Origin: Pseudoalteromonas sp. GCY
GTDB lineage: Bacteria; Pseudomonadota; Gammaproteobacteria; Enterobacterales; Alteromonadaceae
Assembly: GCF_016695175.1 (NCBI RefSeq)
Contig: NZ_CP068023.1
Location: forward strand, 3,882,501-3,946,500
DNA: 64,000 nucleotides
Reading direction: 5' to 3'
The notes below the pieces were generated by a model. The model saw nothing but the letters and a program-made list of their open reading frames with translations, searched no databases and was not told where the DNA came from. This document shows positions 38,699-47,337 of the stretch, piece after piece. How positions within the stretch are numbered: the first letter of the stretch is position 1; every line of letters starts with the position of its first letter. A program made the translations under genes and the position numbers.

Positions 38699-39948
38699 CT
38701 CGTTCACAATTTGCTACACGATACGGTATCCACCTTGGATTAACTATGTTTGCCAGTATGCTGGTGCTCCCTATTTTTACGCCTTACATGCTGAACTTAG
38801 GCCTAGCATTGCAAGATGTGGCCTTAGCTATGGTGGTCATGGCTATCACTATCGTGGTGTTTGAAGTACCTAGTGGTATTACGGCAGATGCCATTGGTCG
38901 CCGCAAAGTATTTTTAGCTTCTTTAGTGTTTGCCGCTGTATGCAACTTACTTTTATTGTTGAGTGAAGACTTTTGGCACGTCTGCTTAGCCATGGCATGT
39001 TGGGGATTAAGTCAGGCGTCGTTAACTGGCACGCTCAACGCATGGTTTGTTGAAACTTATCAAAAGCTTGAAGGAGACGAGCCATTGAATAAAGGGTTCG
39101 GTAAAGTGTATGGTATTGGCTATCTTATCGGCGCCAGTGCCGCTTTATTTGCCGCCCTCTTTTTGGCGTTTGCGACTAGCCCAACACAACAACTCAACCA
39201 CTTGTATCAAGCCTTAATCTTGATTTCGATAGCGGTATTGTGTGTGGTATTTGCATGTACTTTTGTCGTGGTGAAAGAGTCAACGAGACCTCTGCAAGAC
39301 GTAGTTGAGAAAGGACTGATTAGCCAAGCTAAGGCCATGCTGGCAACTTGTAAGCAAAGTGGTATGCAAAGGCTGCTGTTGGTGATTGTTTTTGCAATTC
39401 CTGTTGCCAGCAGCATAGAGAAGTTTTGGCCTGCCCTAGCAGAGCGCTATAGTAGTACACCAGTTGACTCTATTGCGTGGATATTCCCAGCAATGATGGC
39501 AGCTGGATTTGTATTAAATGGCGTCGCTGCTGCGATCAGCGCTCCGATCTGTTCTCTATTTGGTCAACGCTTAGGGTATGTAATGGCGTTCGCTCATTTG
39601 GCCAAATTCGCTTTTGTGCTGCTGCTTGCTTGGGTTACGTCACTACCATTACTGATTGTAGCTCTGCTGTGCTTTTATCTTTGTATGGGGCTAGCGCAAC
39701 CGGCACAACTGCAACTACAACATCAACTAAGTAGCGATAACGTGCGAGCCAGTGTGGAGTCAATAATGTCACTGACCACTCGCTTTGGTGGCTTGCTCGG
39801 CTCTGCATTAACCGCTTTACTGTTGGGCTACGTCAGCCTGACTATCAGCTGGATAATATTAGGCGCAATTTCACTCGTTGCTATTATGCTGTGCTGCTCG
39901 AGCACAATCAATCAACCGGAAGCTGAGCTCGTTGCTGCGCAGTCGTAA
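38695..39948 (+). CDS. MFS transporter, probable peptide exporter
   Basis: 417 residues, about 12 membrane segments, major facilitator superfamily. The loop motif between TM2 and TM3 is present as PSGITADAIGRRKVFL (family DRxGRR-like). Starts inside the last codons of synthetase 3 (4-base overlap), so it is co-translated with the NRPS genes and probably exports the product or gives self-protection. The stop lies in an 11-bp inverted repeat. No other tailoring or resistance gene follows. Confidence 0.9.
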   Translation: MTRSQFATRYGIHLGLTMFASMLVLPIFTPYMLNLGLALQDVALAMVVMAITIVVFEVPSGITADAIGRRKVFLASLVFAAVCNLLLLLSEDFWHVCLAMACWGLSQASLTGTLNAWFVETYQKLEGDEPLNKGFGKVYGIGYLIGASAALFAALFLAFATSPTQQLNHLYQALILISIAVLCVVFACTFVVVKESTRPLQDVVEKGLISQAKAMLATCKQSGMQRLLLVIVFAIPVASSIEKFWPALAERYSSTPVDSIAWIFPAMMAAGFVLNGVAAAISAPICSLFGQRLGYVMAFAHLAKFAFVLLLAWVTSLPLLIVALLCFYLCMGLAQPAQLQLQHQLSSDNVRASVESIMSLTTRFGGLLGSALTALLLGYVSLTISWIILGAISLVAIMLCCSSTINQPEAELVAAQS

Positions 39949-39961
39949 CAGACTACGCAGC
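39934..39961. terminator. hairpin at the end of the NRPS operon
   Basis: GCTGCGCAGTC (39934-39944) and GACTACGCAGC (39951-39961) form an 11-bp stem with one mismatch and a 6-base loop containing the MFS stop codon. No T run follows, so its terminator role is uncertain; it lies between convergent genes. Confidence 0.5.
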
Positions 39962-39982
39962 GATACACATAAAAACGAGAAT

Positions 39983-40645
39983 CTAATCTATCGCAACTTT
40001 GCCATGCCAAGGAGTATGGCTTTTCAGCTGCAGTGTAAGTTCATCGCCATGCGCTAGGCTCCCTACCCCTTTTGGCGTTCCTGTTAAGACAATATCTCCT
40101 GGCTGAAGCGTAAAGTAACGAGCAATGTCCTTTAGCAACTCAGTGATTGGAAAAATCATTAAGCTAGAGTCGCCATGCTGTTTAAGCTCTCCATTTTGCC
40201 AAAAACGATATTCAATACACTCAGCAAAGGTGTTTTCATCACATGGTACAAAAGGCGTCATTGGGCAACTATTATCATAGGCCTTTGCCCGCTCCCATGG
40301 GTGCCCTTGTGCTTTTAGCTCACTTTGTAAGTCTCGTAATGTCAAATCGAGTGCCAGCCCAATTCCAGCGATATGCTTGAGAGGCGCAGGGGTTTTTGCA
40401 TCAATTTTGGTGCCTACCAATAGTGCAAGCTCGGCCTCATAATGATGTTCGCCAAGTGCGGCGTCCAACATCATTTTATTATTAAATGGTACTAAGCTCG
40501 TTGCTGGTTTGATAAACAACAACGGACTGCTTGGAATGGGATTATCTAGCTCTTTGGCATGCGCTACGTAGTTTCTACCAACACAAACGATTTTTCCCGC
40601 TGGTAGACTTATTTTATTGTTTTCATTATCAATATGTTGATACAT
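39983..40645 (-). CDS. fumarylacetoacetate hydrolase family protein (YcgM-like)
   Basis: 220 residues from the ATG at 40645 (GAGAGGG 6 bases upstream; 23 earlier open codons are unsupported). FAH-family enzymes hydrolyse or isomerise acylpyruvates and related beta-diketones using a divalent metal. KIVCVGRNYVAHAKEL is the usual lead, metal ligands are in HYEAELALLVG (E-x-E), the Asp in GLALDLTLRDLQ, and the C-terminal GDIVLTGTPKGVG is characteristic. About 220 residues is the short acylpyruvase type, as in E. coli YcgM. Convergent with the MFS gene. Confidence 0.93.
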   Translation of the reverse strand: MYQHIDNENNKISLPAGKIVCVGRNYVAHAKELDNPIPSSPLLFIKPATSLVPFNNKMMLDAALGEHHYEAELALLVGTKIDAKTPAPLKHIAGIGLALDLTLRDLQSELKAQGHPWERAKAYDNSCPMTPFVPCDENTFAECIEYRFWQNGELKQHGDSSLMIFPITELLKDIARYFTLQPGDIVLTGTPKGVGSLAHGDELTLQLKSHTPWHGKVAID

Positions 40646-40732
40646 TTCACCCTCTCTGTACTGCCATAAGCTCCGGTTATGGAGCGTACCATAACCAAAG
40701 CGTCGTGCTAGCAAGTTATCATATAAACGGTA

Positions 40733-40921
40733 TTATTCCGGTTTACAGACCCAGCGCACCATATCCTTAATTGAGGGTTCCTTGCCATACATCACCATAC
40801 CCGCTTTAAACAATCGTCCTGCGGCAACACGGATAAGGTAGCAACCAAGTAATGCGCATAACACTTGCTTTACCGAAACATATTGCTTCGACACCCCTGT
40901 TACTTGCAATAAATCTGGCAT
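40733..40921 (-). CDS. small hypothetical protein
   Basis: 62 residues: MPDLLQVTGVSKQYVSVKQV, a hydrophobic LCALLGCYLIRVAAGRLF stretch and a basic end with DMVRWVCKPE. AAAGGA lies 6 bases before the ATG, a strong ribosome binding site, which supports a real gene. It could be a small amphipathic or membrane-associated protein. It lies between the FAH gene and the ABC/M1 gene on the same strand, separated from the latter by a hairpin. No family recognised. Confidence 0.6.
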   Translation of the reverse strand: MPDLLQVTGVSKQYVSVKQVLCALLGCYLIRVAAGRLFKAGMVMYGKEPSIKDMVRWVCKPE

Positions 40922-40942
40922 AACTTTCCTTTAAAAACGAAT

Positions 40943-40964
40943 GAGGGCTTTCGAAAAAGCCCTC
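40943..40964 (-). terminator. hairpin after the ABC/M1 gene
   Basis: GAGGGCTTT-CGAA-AAAGCCCTC forms a 9-bp stem. On the minus strand it is followed by ATTCGTTTTT, so it probably ends the ABC transporter transcript. The small 62-residue gene begins about 20 bases beyond, so some readthrough would reach it. Confidence 0.65.
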
Positions 40965-40981
40965 TCCTACCTATGTATCGA

Positions 40982-43900
40982 TTAGAGTGACTTGATGTTA
41001 TCGGCGGTTTTCTTATCAATCAGTTTTACAAACGGATCAACTCCCGCAAATTTCGGTAACTCTGTTACTTTCAACTCAATCTTATTTTCACCCGATGTGA
41101 TCGCGTGTTTTTGTAGATATAGCAGCGTTTCGTCACTTTGAATGTTGTTCGGATCGGCAGAGAATAAGGCTATATCAATCTCTTGATTAAGCGGGATTTC
41201 TTCTTCGTTACCTTCCCCATCTGCATGCTTTTTCGCCGCCTCAACCGTTAAGGTCACCGTATGTAGCTCTCCCGCTTGCGTCGCTTCTTGCACTTCAACA
41301 CCCGCAAGCTTAAGCTCATACAACGTAATCGCATTGAACTGATCTTCGATAAATACTTGTTCTTGCTCTGAAGCCCCCGCTTTTAAGTAAGTCAAAAAGT
41401 CGAGTGTCGTTGGGTAGATATCTGTTCTAAAACGATAGTCATTTAAGAAGCTTCTTAATGCGCTATTGAGTCGCGTTTCTCCAAGTAAATCGTGCAGCGC
41501 TAACATCACAACAGAACCTTTATTGTAGTGAATGTACTGCTGACCGACGGTTCTGGATAGCGCCCGCTCTTCATACGGATCAGAACCTCGTCCACTTAAA
41601 TAGGTGTCTAGTTCATACTTCAAGAATTTACGAAGATTATGCTCGCCGTACTTTTCTTTCATCACCATAATGGCAGAATATTGCGACAACATTTCCGACA
41701 GGATATTTGACCCCTCCACATTAGCACCAATCACCTGATGCGCCCACCACTGGTGTGCCAGCTCATGTGACGTCACATAGTAAGGTACATTGATATTGTC
41801 TGGGTTACGGGTGTCCGTCAAAAAGCCAATATTTTCCGAGTACGGCACTGTATTGGCAAAGCTTTGCGCAAAGTCTCGGTAACGAGGAAACTCAATAATA
41901 CGCATTTGCTTGTGTTGGTAAGGCCCAAACTCTCGAGTGAAATAATCAATAGAGTCTTTAGTCGACTGCAGCATAGTGTCGACATTCCAAGCATGATCTT
42001 TATGGTAGTAAACCTCGAGCGCAATGCCTTTGTACTCTTCTCGTTTCACCTCAAGATCCATCGACAAGATGTTATAGAAGTGCAGCATTGGAGCATCCAT
42101 TTCATAGACATAGGTCGTGCGGCCGTCTTTGCTGTGTTTTGATTGCAAATAGCCCGGCACCATCGCAACTTGCGATGCATCCGTCGTCACTGTTGCGGCG
42201 AATGTGACAAAATTTTCCGCAAACAATGGCTCATGATGATAGTGTGTTTCTTCAATCTTATTACCACGTTTTAGTGGTTCAAGGCCGCGCTGGCGACGCT
42301 CACTTTTGTCTTGAATTTGCTTATAGATGCTATAACCAAATGTCGGGAACAACGTCGCGTTATCGATGAAAGTACCATTGTTCACCAAGGTTTCATCATT
42401 GCTTCTATCTACAAAGCCAAGTGTTTGCCGTACAACTGACATCGTAATTTCACGCTGCTCACCCGGTGTCATTGGTTGTGAGAGCTCAAGCCAAGCATGC
42501 TTAAAGGTTTTATCCTCTTCACCAAGCGTAGCGCCAGCCATTTCAACTTGCCACTCTAATGTATGATCAGGTTTATTGACCAAGAAGCGAGTAATCTCTT
42601 TATCTGAGCGGTTTTCAACCAACAGCTTTACCTGCGCTTCAATACGACGTGTCTTTGGAAATATCTCAGCATTGAGCTGTACATCTAACGTGACTGGTAC
42701 AGGGTCATCTCGATACTGGGCAAATTGTTGCTCATATTGCTCTGCGATATCTTCAGCTTCATCTTGCGTAATAAACTCATTGACCACTTGCGTGTTGTAG
42801 TAAATATAGCCACCACTACCCACGAAGATTAAAGCACCACAAGCCAATAACGCTTTACCAGCGTTACCTAACTGATAGCCCATCAGTGCAATACGTGCTT
42901 TCAGCGTTTGCCCCGCACCACGAGGCCAAAGTGCATAACTTAGTGTCGCTAACATCATGCTAAAACCAAACCAGTACAAATTGTACCAATGTGCCGCACT
43001 GAGGAAATGACCATAACCATTAATATCTGAGTACGGCACTGAGGAAGTTTCGCCTAAGTGATACATATTGTGCTCAAAGCCAAAGTTGCTCAGGACTATC
43101 GAAATAATGAAGTAAACGACATATATTCCCATACCCATATATTTGCTTGGACTCATCACCTGAATCAAAAATGCTAAGGTGGTTTGGAAGGCAAAACCTA
43201 ACACATATAAATATCCCAAGCGCACAATATACTGGGCGAGATCTATCTGTGTCACACCCGACAATAATTGATAGCTAATGGTGATCAAGCTACCAAATAC
43301 ACATAGCAGCGTCATCACCGCTACTAAGGCTATGTATTTAGAGCCCCAAAATACCCAGTTTGCAACAGGATAAGAGTCAACAATATCTCCCATTCGCGAA
43401 TCACGGTCATGCCATACCAGCTCAGCGCTGTAATACACCAACACAATGACCAATAATTGCCAGAAGCTGCCGTGGATAAGCTCCACCATTCTAAAGGTCA
43501 CTGGCCATACTTCTGTGCCATACCAATTAAATGAGCCAACCAAGGCAGGTATTAAGGTTGCCACCGCCAAAATTAATAACACTAAGAATGGATAGCTTTT
43601 AAGCACTTGCTTTACTTCAAAAGTGGTTCTGGTGCAAAAGTGCACCCAACTACTACCTACGCTCGCTTTAAAATCAAAACGATTCAGCAATGCCGACGCT
43701 TGGCTACCATCTTCTTTGGCTTTACTCTTAGTTTTTTGTTTTTGCGGTAAATAATGAGAAGTATTTAAGGCTAAAGCACCTAAACTGAGCAGTGCAACTG
43801 ACATCCAAATTAAGCGGTTATAGAGCAGTTCATCAACTAGGCTAATGACTGACGTATTGCGATCTGCAATGGTCCAATATTCTGATTGCGCCGAAATAGC

Positions 43901-44551
43901 TGATAGGCCAAACATGTCTAAATACGCAGCAATAGTACGGTATTCAATGTCTGAAAAAATACTATTTGCCACAAGATAAGTCACAAACAAACCCACAGCA
44001 ACTAAGTACATTGCTATCATGGTTCTAAATTTTTGCGCCACCAGCGCAAATAGGCTCGCCATAAAGAACAGTGAAGGGGCCGCGATGACAAATAGTGGCG
44101 TTAGGTAATAGTTGAGTTTATTAGGCCCAATCAGTTCGGTATCTAGCCAACCGACTAAACCACCAATGCCTGAGCCTACCCAGATCCCCACTAAACACAT
44201 TGAAAATACTAGTAAAGTAACAAGATAAGCGCCGAGAAAACGACCCAATCGGTACTGAGCTAAGTGCAAAGGCTTACTCAAAATAAGCTCACTGAACTTA
44301 CTTTGATCGTCTCTTATTACCGCACTACCAACAAAGTTAACCACCAAAAAGATGGAAAAAATGGTCATGATGGCAACGGTTTGCAAGATGGCATAGGGCG
44401 AGTTTACATTGACGTTACTGCCACCACCAATCTGTACTGAGTCCGAAACTGACGCAAAAAAGGTGAGTAAAAATAGAATCAGAGAAGTCACATAAAAGGA
44501 AGGCTGACGGACAAAGTACCGTAGCTCAAAACGCATCATTTTAAATAGCAT
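40982..44551 (-). CDS. ABC transporter permease fused to M1-family aminopeptidase
   Basis: 1189 residues. The N-terminal half (about 1-590) holds two sets of six or so membrane segments of ABC-2 permease type (PSFYVTSLILFLLTFFASVS at the start). After a last membrane helix (ALLACGALIFVGSGGYIYY) comes an external peptidase domain (about 640-1150) with HELAHQWW, the HEXXH zinc motif near residue 930, and the third ligand Glu in SEMLSQYSA downstream. Together with the ATPase encoded just upstream (11-base gap) it makes a transporter with a tethered exo-facing metallopeptidase. The fusion type is known in Bacteroidetes and Alteromonadales; the substrate is not known. Confidence 0.92.
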   Translation of the reverse strand: MLFKMMRFELRYFVRQPSFYVTSLILFLLTFFASVSDSVQIGGGSNVNVNSPYAILQTVAIMTIFSIFLVVNFVGSAVIRDDQSKFSELILSKPLHLAQYRLGRFLGAYLVTLLVFSMCLVGIWVGSGIGGLVGWLDTELIGPNKLNYYLTPLFVIAAPSLFFMASLFALVAQKFRTMIAMYLVAVGLFVTYLVANSIFSDIEYRTIAAYLDMFGLSAISAQSEYWTIADRNTSVISLVDELLYNRLIWMSVALLSLGALALNTSHYLPQKQKTKSKAKEDGSQASALLNRFDFKASVGSSWVHFCTRTTFEVKQVLKSYPFLVLLILAVATLIPALVGSFNWYGTEVWPVTFRMVELIHGSFWQLLVIVLVYYSAELVWHDRDSRMGDIVDSYPVANWVFWGSKYIALVAVMTLLCVFGSLITISYQLLSGVTQIDLAQYIVRLGYLYVLGFAFQTTLAFLIQVMSPSKYMGMGIYVVYFIISIVLSNFGFEHNMYHLGETSSVPYSDINGYGHFLSAAHWYNLYWFGFSMMLATLSYALWPRGAGQTLKARIALMGYQLGNAGKALLACGALIFVGSGGYIYYNTQVVNEFITQDEAEDIAEQYEQQFAQYRDDPVPVTLDVQLNAEIFPKTRRIEAQVKLLVENRSDKEITRFLVNKPDHTLEWQVEMAGATLGEEDKTFKHAWLELSQPMTPGEQREITMSVVRQTLGFVDRSNDETLVNNGTFIDNATLFPTFGYSIYKQIQDKSERRQRGLEPLKRGNKIEETHYHHEPLFAENFVTFAATVTTDASQVAMVPGYLQSKHSKDGRTTYVYEMDAPMLHFYNILSMDLEVKREEYKGIALEVYYHKDHAWNVDTMLQSTKDSIDYFTREFGPYQHKQMRIIEFPRYRDFAQSFANTVPYSENIGFLTDTRNPDNINVPYYVTSHELAHQWWAHQVIGANVEGSNILSEMLSQYSAIMVMKEKYGEHNLRKFLKYELDTYLSGRGSDPYEERALSRTVGQQYIHYNKGSVVMLALHDLLGETRLNSALRSFLNDYRFRTDIYPTTLDFLTYLKAGASEQEQVFIEDQFNAITLYELKLAGVEVQEATQAGELHTVTLTVEAAKKHADGEGNEEEIPLNQEIDIALFSADPNNIQSDETLLYLQKHAITSGENKIELKVTELPKFAGVDPFVKLIDKKTADNIKSL

Positions 44552-44562
44552 CTGCCTACTCC

Positions 44563-45444
44563 TTACGCTGCTTGATTATTTCGATGAGTATGCAGAGTAG
44601 AAAAATAGACGTCCTCTAAATCGGCTGGTACCGCTTCAAAGCCTTCAGGTGCTTGATCAGCAAATACATTAAGTAAGGTCTGGCCCGCGAATAAGCGCTT
44701 AGAAATAACCGGTAAGTTTTGCTCTACTTCTTTCGCTTCTGCAAGTGTGACCGACTTACGCCAGATTTTCCCCTGTAGCTGCTCAGTGAGTGCAATAGGA
44801 TTACCTTCAAGTAAAATTTGTCCGCTCGCCAATACAGCCATATTCGGACATAGCTCAGACACATCCTCTACAATATGCGTTGATAAGATAACTACTTTAC
44901 TCTCACCTAAGCCAACGAGTAGGTTGTGAAAACGATTACGTTCTTCTGGGTCTAGTCCCGCCGTCGGTTCATCCACAATGAGTAAATCAGGGTCGCCAAG
45001 CAGTGCCTGTGCAATACCAAAGCGTTGACGCATACCTCCAGAAAATCCGCTTACCGCATTTTTACGGTGATCATATAAGTTAGTTTGTGCGAGCAATCCG
45101 TCCACGGCTTCTTTACGTTCTTTTTTATTATTCAACCCTTTTAAAATTGCCATATGATCCAATAAATCATACGCACTAACACGTTGGTAAACACCGAAAT
45201 CTTGCGGCAGATAGCCTAGACGTGCGCGAAGTGCCTTGGGCTCTTTTAAGACATTCACACCATCGAACTGTATGGTGCCAGCATCCGCCGACTGTAATGT
45301 GGCAATCGTGCGCATCAACGATGATTTTCCAGCGCCATTAGGTCCGAGTAAACCAAACATTCCCTTTGGAATAGTCAGGTTTACACCTCTCAAAGCATGA
45401 ACGCCATTGTCATAGGTTTTTGAAAGTCCTGAGATTTCGAGCAT
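44563..45444 (-). CDS. ABC transporter ATP-binding protein
   Basis: 293 residues. Walker A GLLGPNGAGKSS (about 33-44), Q-loop YLPQDFGVY, signature SGGMRQR, Walker B LLIVDEPTAGLD and the switch His in STHIVEDV are all intact, so it should hydrolyse ATP. It is of the CcmA/NatA-like export type and drives the permease-peptidase fusion encoded immediately downstream. Confidence 0.96.
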   Translation of the reverse strand: MLEISGLSKTYDNGVHALRGVNLTIPKGMFGLLGPNGAGKSSLMRTIATLQSADAGTIQFDGVNVLKEPKALRARLGYLPQDFGVYQRVSAYDLLDHMAILKGLNNKKERKEAVDGLLAQTNLYDHRKNAVSGFSGGMRQRFGIAQALLGDPDLLIVDEPTAGLDPEERNRFHNLLVGLGESKVVILSTHIVEDVSELCPNMAVLASGQILLEGNPIALTEQLQGKIWRKSVTLAEAKEVEQNLPVISKRLFAGQTLLNVFADQAPEGFEAVPADLEDVYFSTLHTHRNNQAA

Positions 45445-45595
45445 TTTTATTTCCTGTCCGGATTTTTATTATTGTCCTTTTTATAACATTTCCCTAGGTT
45501 AGTGACAATTAACATAAACATATCAATTGCAAATAAAAGTAAACACTGAAACACTAAGAAGCATTCTTAGTTTACAACACCCAAGGAAAACTAAT

Positions 45596-46273
45596 ATGCA
45601 AGATCACGCCAACCACCCATTGACGGATTTTATTGAATACCCTCACGAGGAAATGCTAAGTCGTGCGGAAGCATTCTTGGAGAACAGTAAGAGACGTCAT
45701 AGTATCCGTGCTTTTAGCGACCGCCCAGTACCGCAAGAAATCATCGAAACTTGCATCAAAGCAGCGGGCACTGCCCCTAGTGGTGCAAATCACCAGCCAT
45801 GGCATTTCGTGGCGATTGGCAGCGCAGAAAAGAAAAAACAGATCCGAGCTGCAGCCGAAGACCTCGAGCGTTCGTTTTACCAAGGCCGTGCGGGAGATGA
45901 GTGGCTGGACGCGCTAAAGCCTTTGGGCACAGATGCACAAAAACCCTACTTAGAACATGCACCTTGGCTTATCGCTATTTTTAGTCAGAAAAAAGGTGGG
46001 ATCCACGCGGAAGACAAAAATACCAACTACTATGTCCATGAATCGGTTGGGATAGCTACTGGGTTTCTTATCCAAGCTCTGCATAATGCAGGACTTGCCA
46101 CACTGACCCATACACCTAAACCTATGAGCTTTTTAAGCGAGTTGTGCGGTAGAGATAAAGATAACGAACGTCCTTATATGTTATTGATTGCGGGTTATCC
46201 AAGTGATGATGCAACTATTCCAGAGCACGCAACAGTGAAAAAATCACTCGCCGAAATCGCTTCGTTTATTTAA
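45596..46273 (+). CDS. nitroreductase family flavoprotein, iodotyrosine deiodinase-like
   Basis: 225 residues from the ATG at 45596 (AAGGA 10 bases upstream; 23 earlier open codons are unsupported). FMN-binding nitroreductase fold: [18 protein letters not shown] near the start, [17 protein letters not shown] for FMN and substrate binding, then [15 protein letters not shown] and [20 protein letters not shown]. The AGTAPSGAN block and the lid segment with Glu, Tyr and Lys (EDLERSFYQ ... KPYL) resemble iodotyrosine deiodinase and its bacterial homologues. Whether it dehalogenates tyrosines is unproven. Divergent from the ABC genes. Confidence 0.88.
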   Translation: MQDHANHPLTDFIEYPHEEMLSRAEAFLENSKRRHSIRAFSDRPVPQEIIETCIKAAGTAPSGANHQPWHFVAIGSAEKKKQIRAAAEDLERSFYQGRAGDEWLDALKPLGTDAQKPYLEHAPWLIAIFSQKKGGIHAEDKNTNYYVHESVGIATGFLIQALHNAGLATLTHTPKPMSFLSELCGRDKDNERPYMLLIAGYPSDDATIPEHATVKKSLAEIASFI

Positions 46274-46290
46274 AAGTTTGGATCAGCTAA

Positions 46291-47337
46291 CTATCGCTGT
46301 ACAGCTAGCTGATCGCCTTCGTTTAGGCCACTGATAACAATCGTTTTATTACCAGTCTCTTCGCCCAACCTGAGGTAGCGTTTGTGAAGCTGGCCACTTT
46401 CTATTACCTCAACCATCGCCAATTGACCATACTTGCTGATCATATTAGTTGGAATTTGGATAACCGCCTGCTCGCCAAGCACAAGTTCAACCAGCGCGTA
46501 CATGCCAGGCACCACATTTTTCAGCAAAGGCATATCCAATTTAATAATAAAGCTGCGCGCTTGACTGTCGGCAATCGGCACCATTTCCGACACACGCGCG
46601 GTTTGGCTTATGTCTAGCGCAGGTATGCGTACCTTAATCTCGCTTCCTAACTGAATATGCTTAACTTGGCTCTCGCGAATTGGCGCTTCAATCTGTAATT
46701 GTAATGGATTGAATAGCGATATAATGGCGCCACCGGGACTGACCATGCTGCCCGGCTCTTGTAAGCGCGCCACCATTTTACCCGAAATAGGGGCTGTGAT
46801 TTGCGTGTAACCCAGCGCGACTTCAGCGCTACGATACGCTTCTTGCAATGCCTTATCTTGCGCTTGTAACTCGTTCACTGTGGCTTGCCACTCATCCACT
46901 TGGTTAATCGCGATAAGCCCTTTTTCATTAAGAGATTTATTGCGTACTAACTGCTTAGTTGCTTGCTCTAGCTTGGCTGAATTTGCCGCTTGCTGCGCTG
47001 CCACTCTTTGCAGCTCTGCTTTAAGCTCTGCATCATCGAGTGTTGCTATCAGCTGTCCCGCAGTGACTTTATCACCGGCTCTGACGTTAAGCGTTTTAAG
47101 CTCCGCCAATAACCGACTGGACACTAACGTATTTTCTTTTGCGACTACGCTCGCAGGTACTTGTTCAATCATCGCAATCAGCGACTTTTGCACGGTATAA
47201 CGTGCTCCTTGATAAGCTGGAAGTTCGGACTTATTGCCCGGAGCTAGCTTATTTTGGAATCCACCAGCAAGCCATACGACCATCAATAATAGGCAAAAAA
47301 TAGCAAGAACAGGAATAAAGATTTTATTACGAGACAT
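46291..47337 (-). CDS. RND efflux periplasmic adaptor (HlyD/MFP family)
   Basis: 348 residues. N-terminal membrane anchor (IFIPVLAIFCLLLMVVWLAG), lipoyl half-motifs RAGDKVTAGQLIATLDDAEL and YTQITAPISGKMVARLQEPG on either side of a helical hairpin, then beta-barrel and membrane-proximal domains. It links the inner-membrane pump to an outer-membrane channel, for which no gene is present here. It overlaps the upstream permease gene by 11 bases and so is translated with it; permease-then-adaptor is the reverse of the common order. Confidence 0.94.
   Translation of the reverse strand: MSRNKIFIPVLAIFCLLLMVVWLAGGFQNKLAPGNKSELPAYQGARYTVQKSLIAMIEQVPASVVAKENTLVSSRLLAELKTLNVRAGDKVTAGQLIATLDDAELKAELQRVAAQQAANSAKLEQATKQLVRNKSLNEKGLIAINQVDEWQATVNELQAQDKALQEAYRSAEVALGYTQITAPISGKMVARLQEPGSMVSPGGAIISLFNPLQLQIEAPIRESQVKHIQLGSEIKVRIPALDISQTARVSEMVPIADSQARSFIIKLDMPLLKNVVPGMYALVELVLGEQAVIQIPTNMISKYGQLAMVEVIESGQLHKRYLRLGEETGNKTIVISGLNEGDQLAVQR

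Noticed and set aside
23286..39948. Relation to the acylated bromoalterochromide-type lipopeptide assembly line
   Set aside because: There is no starter condensation domain, and the module count and predicted residues do not match my memory of that system.
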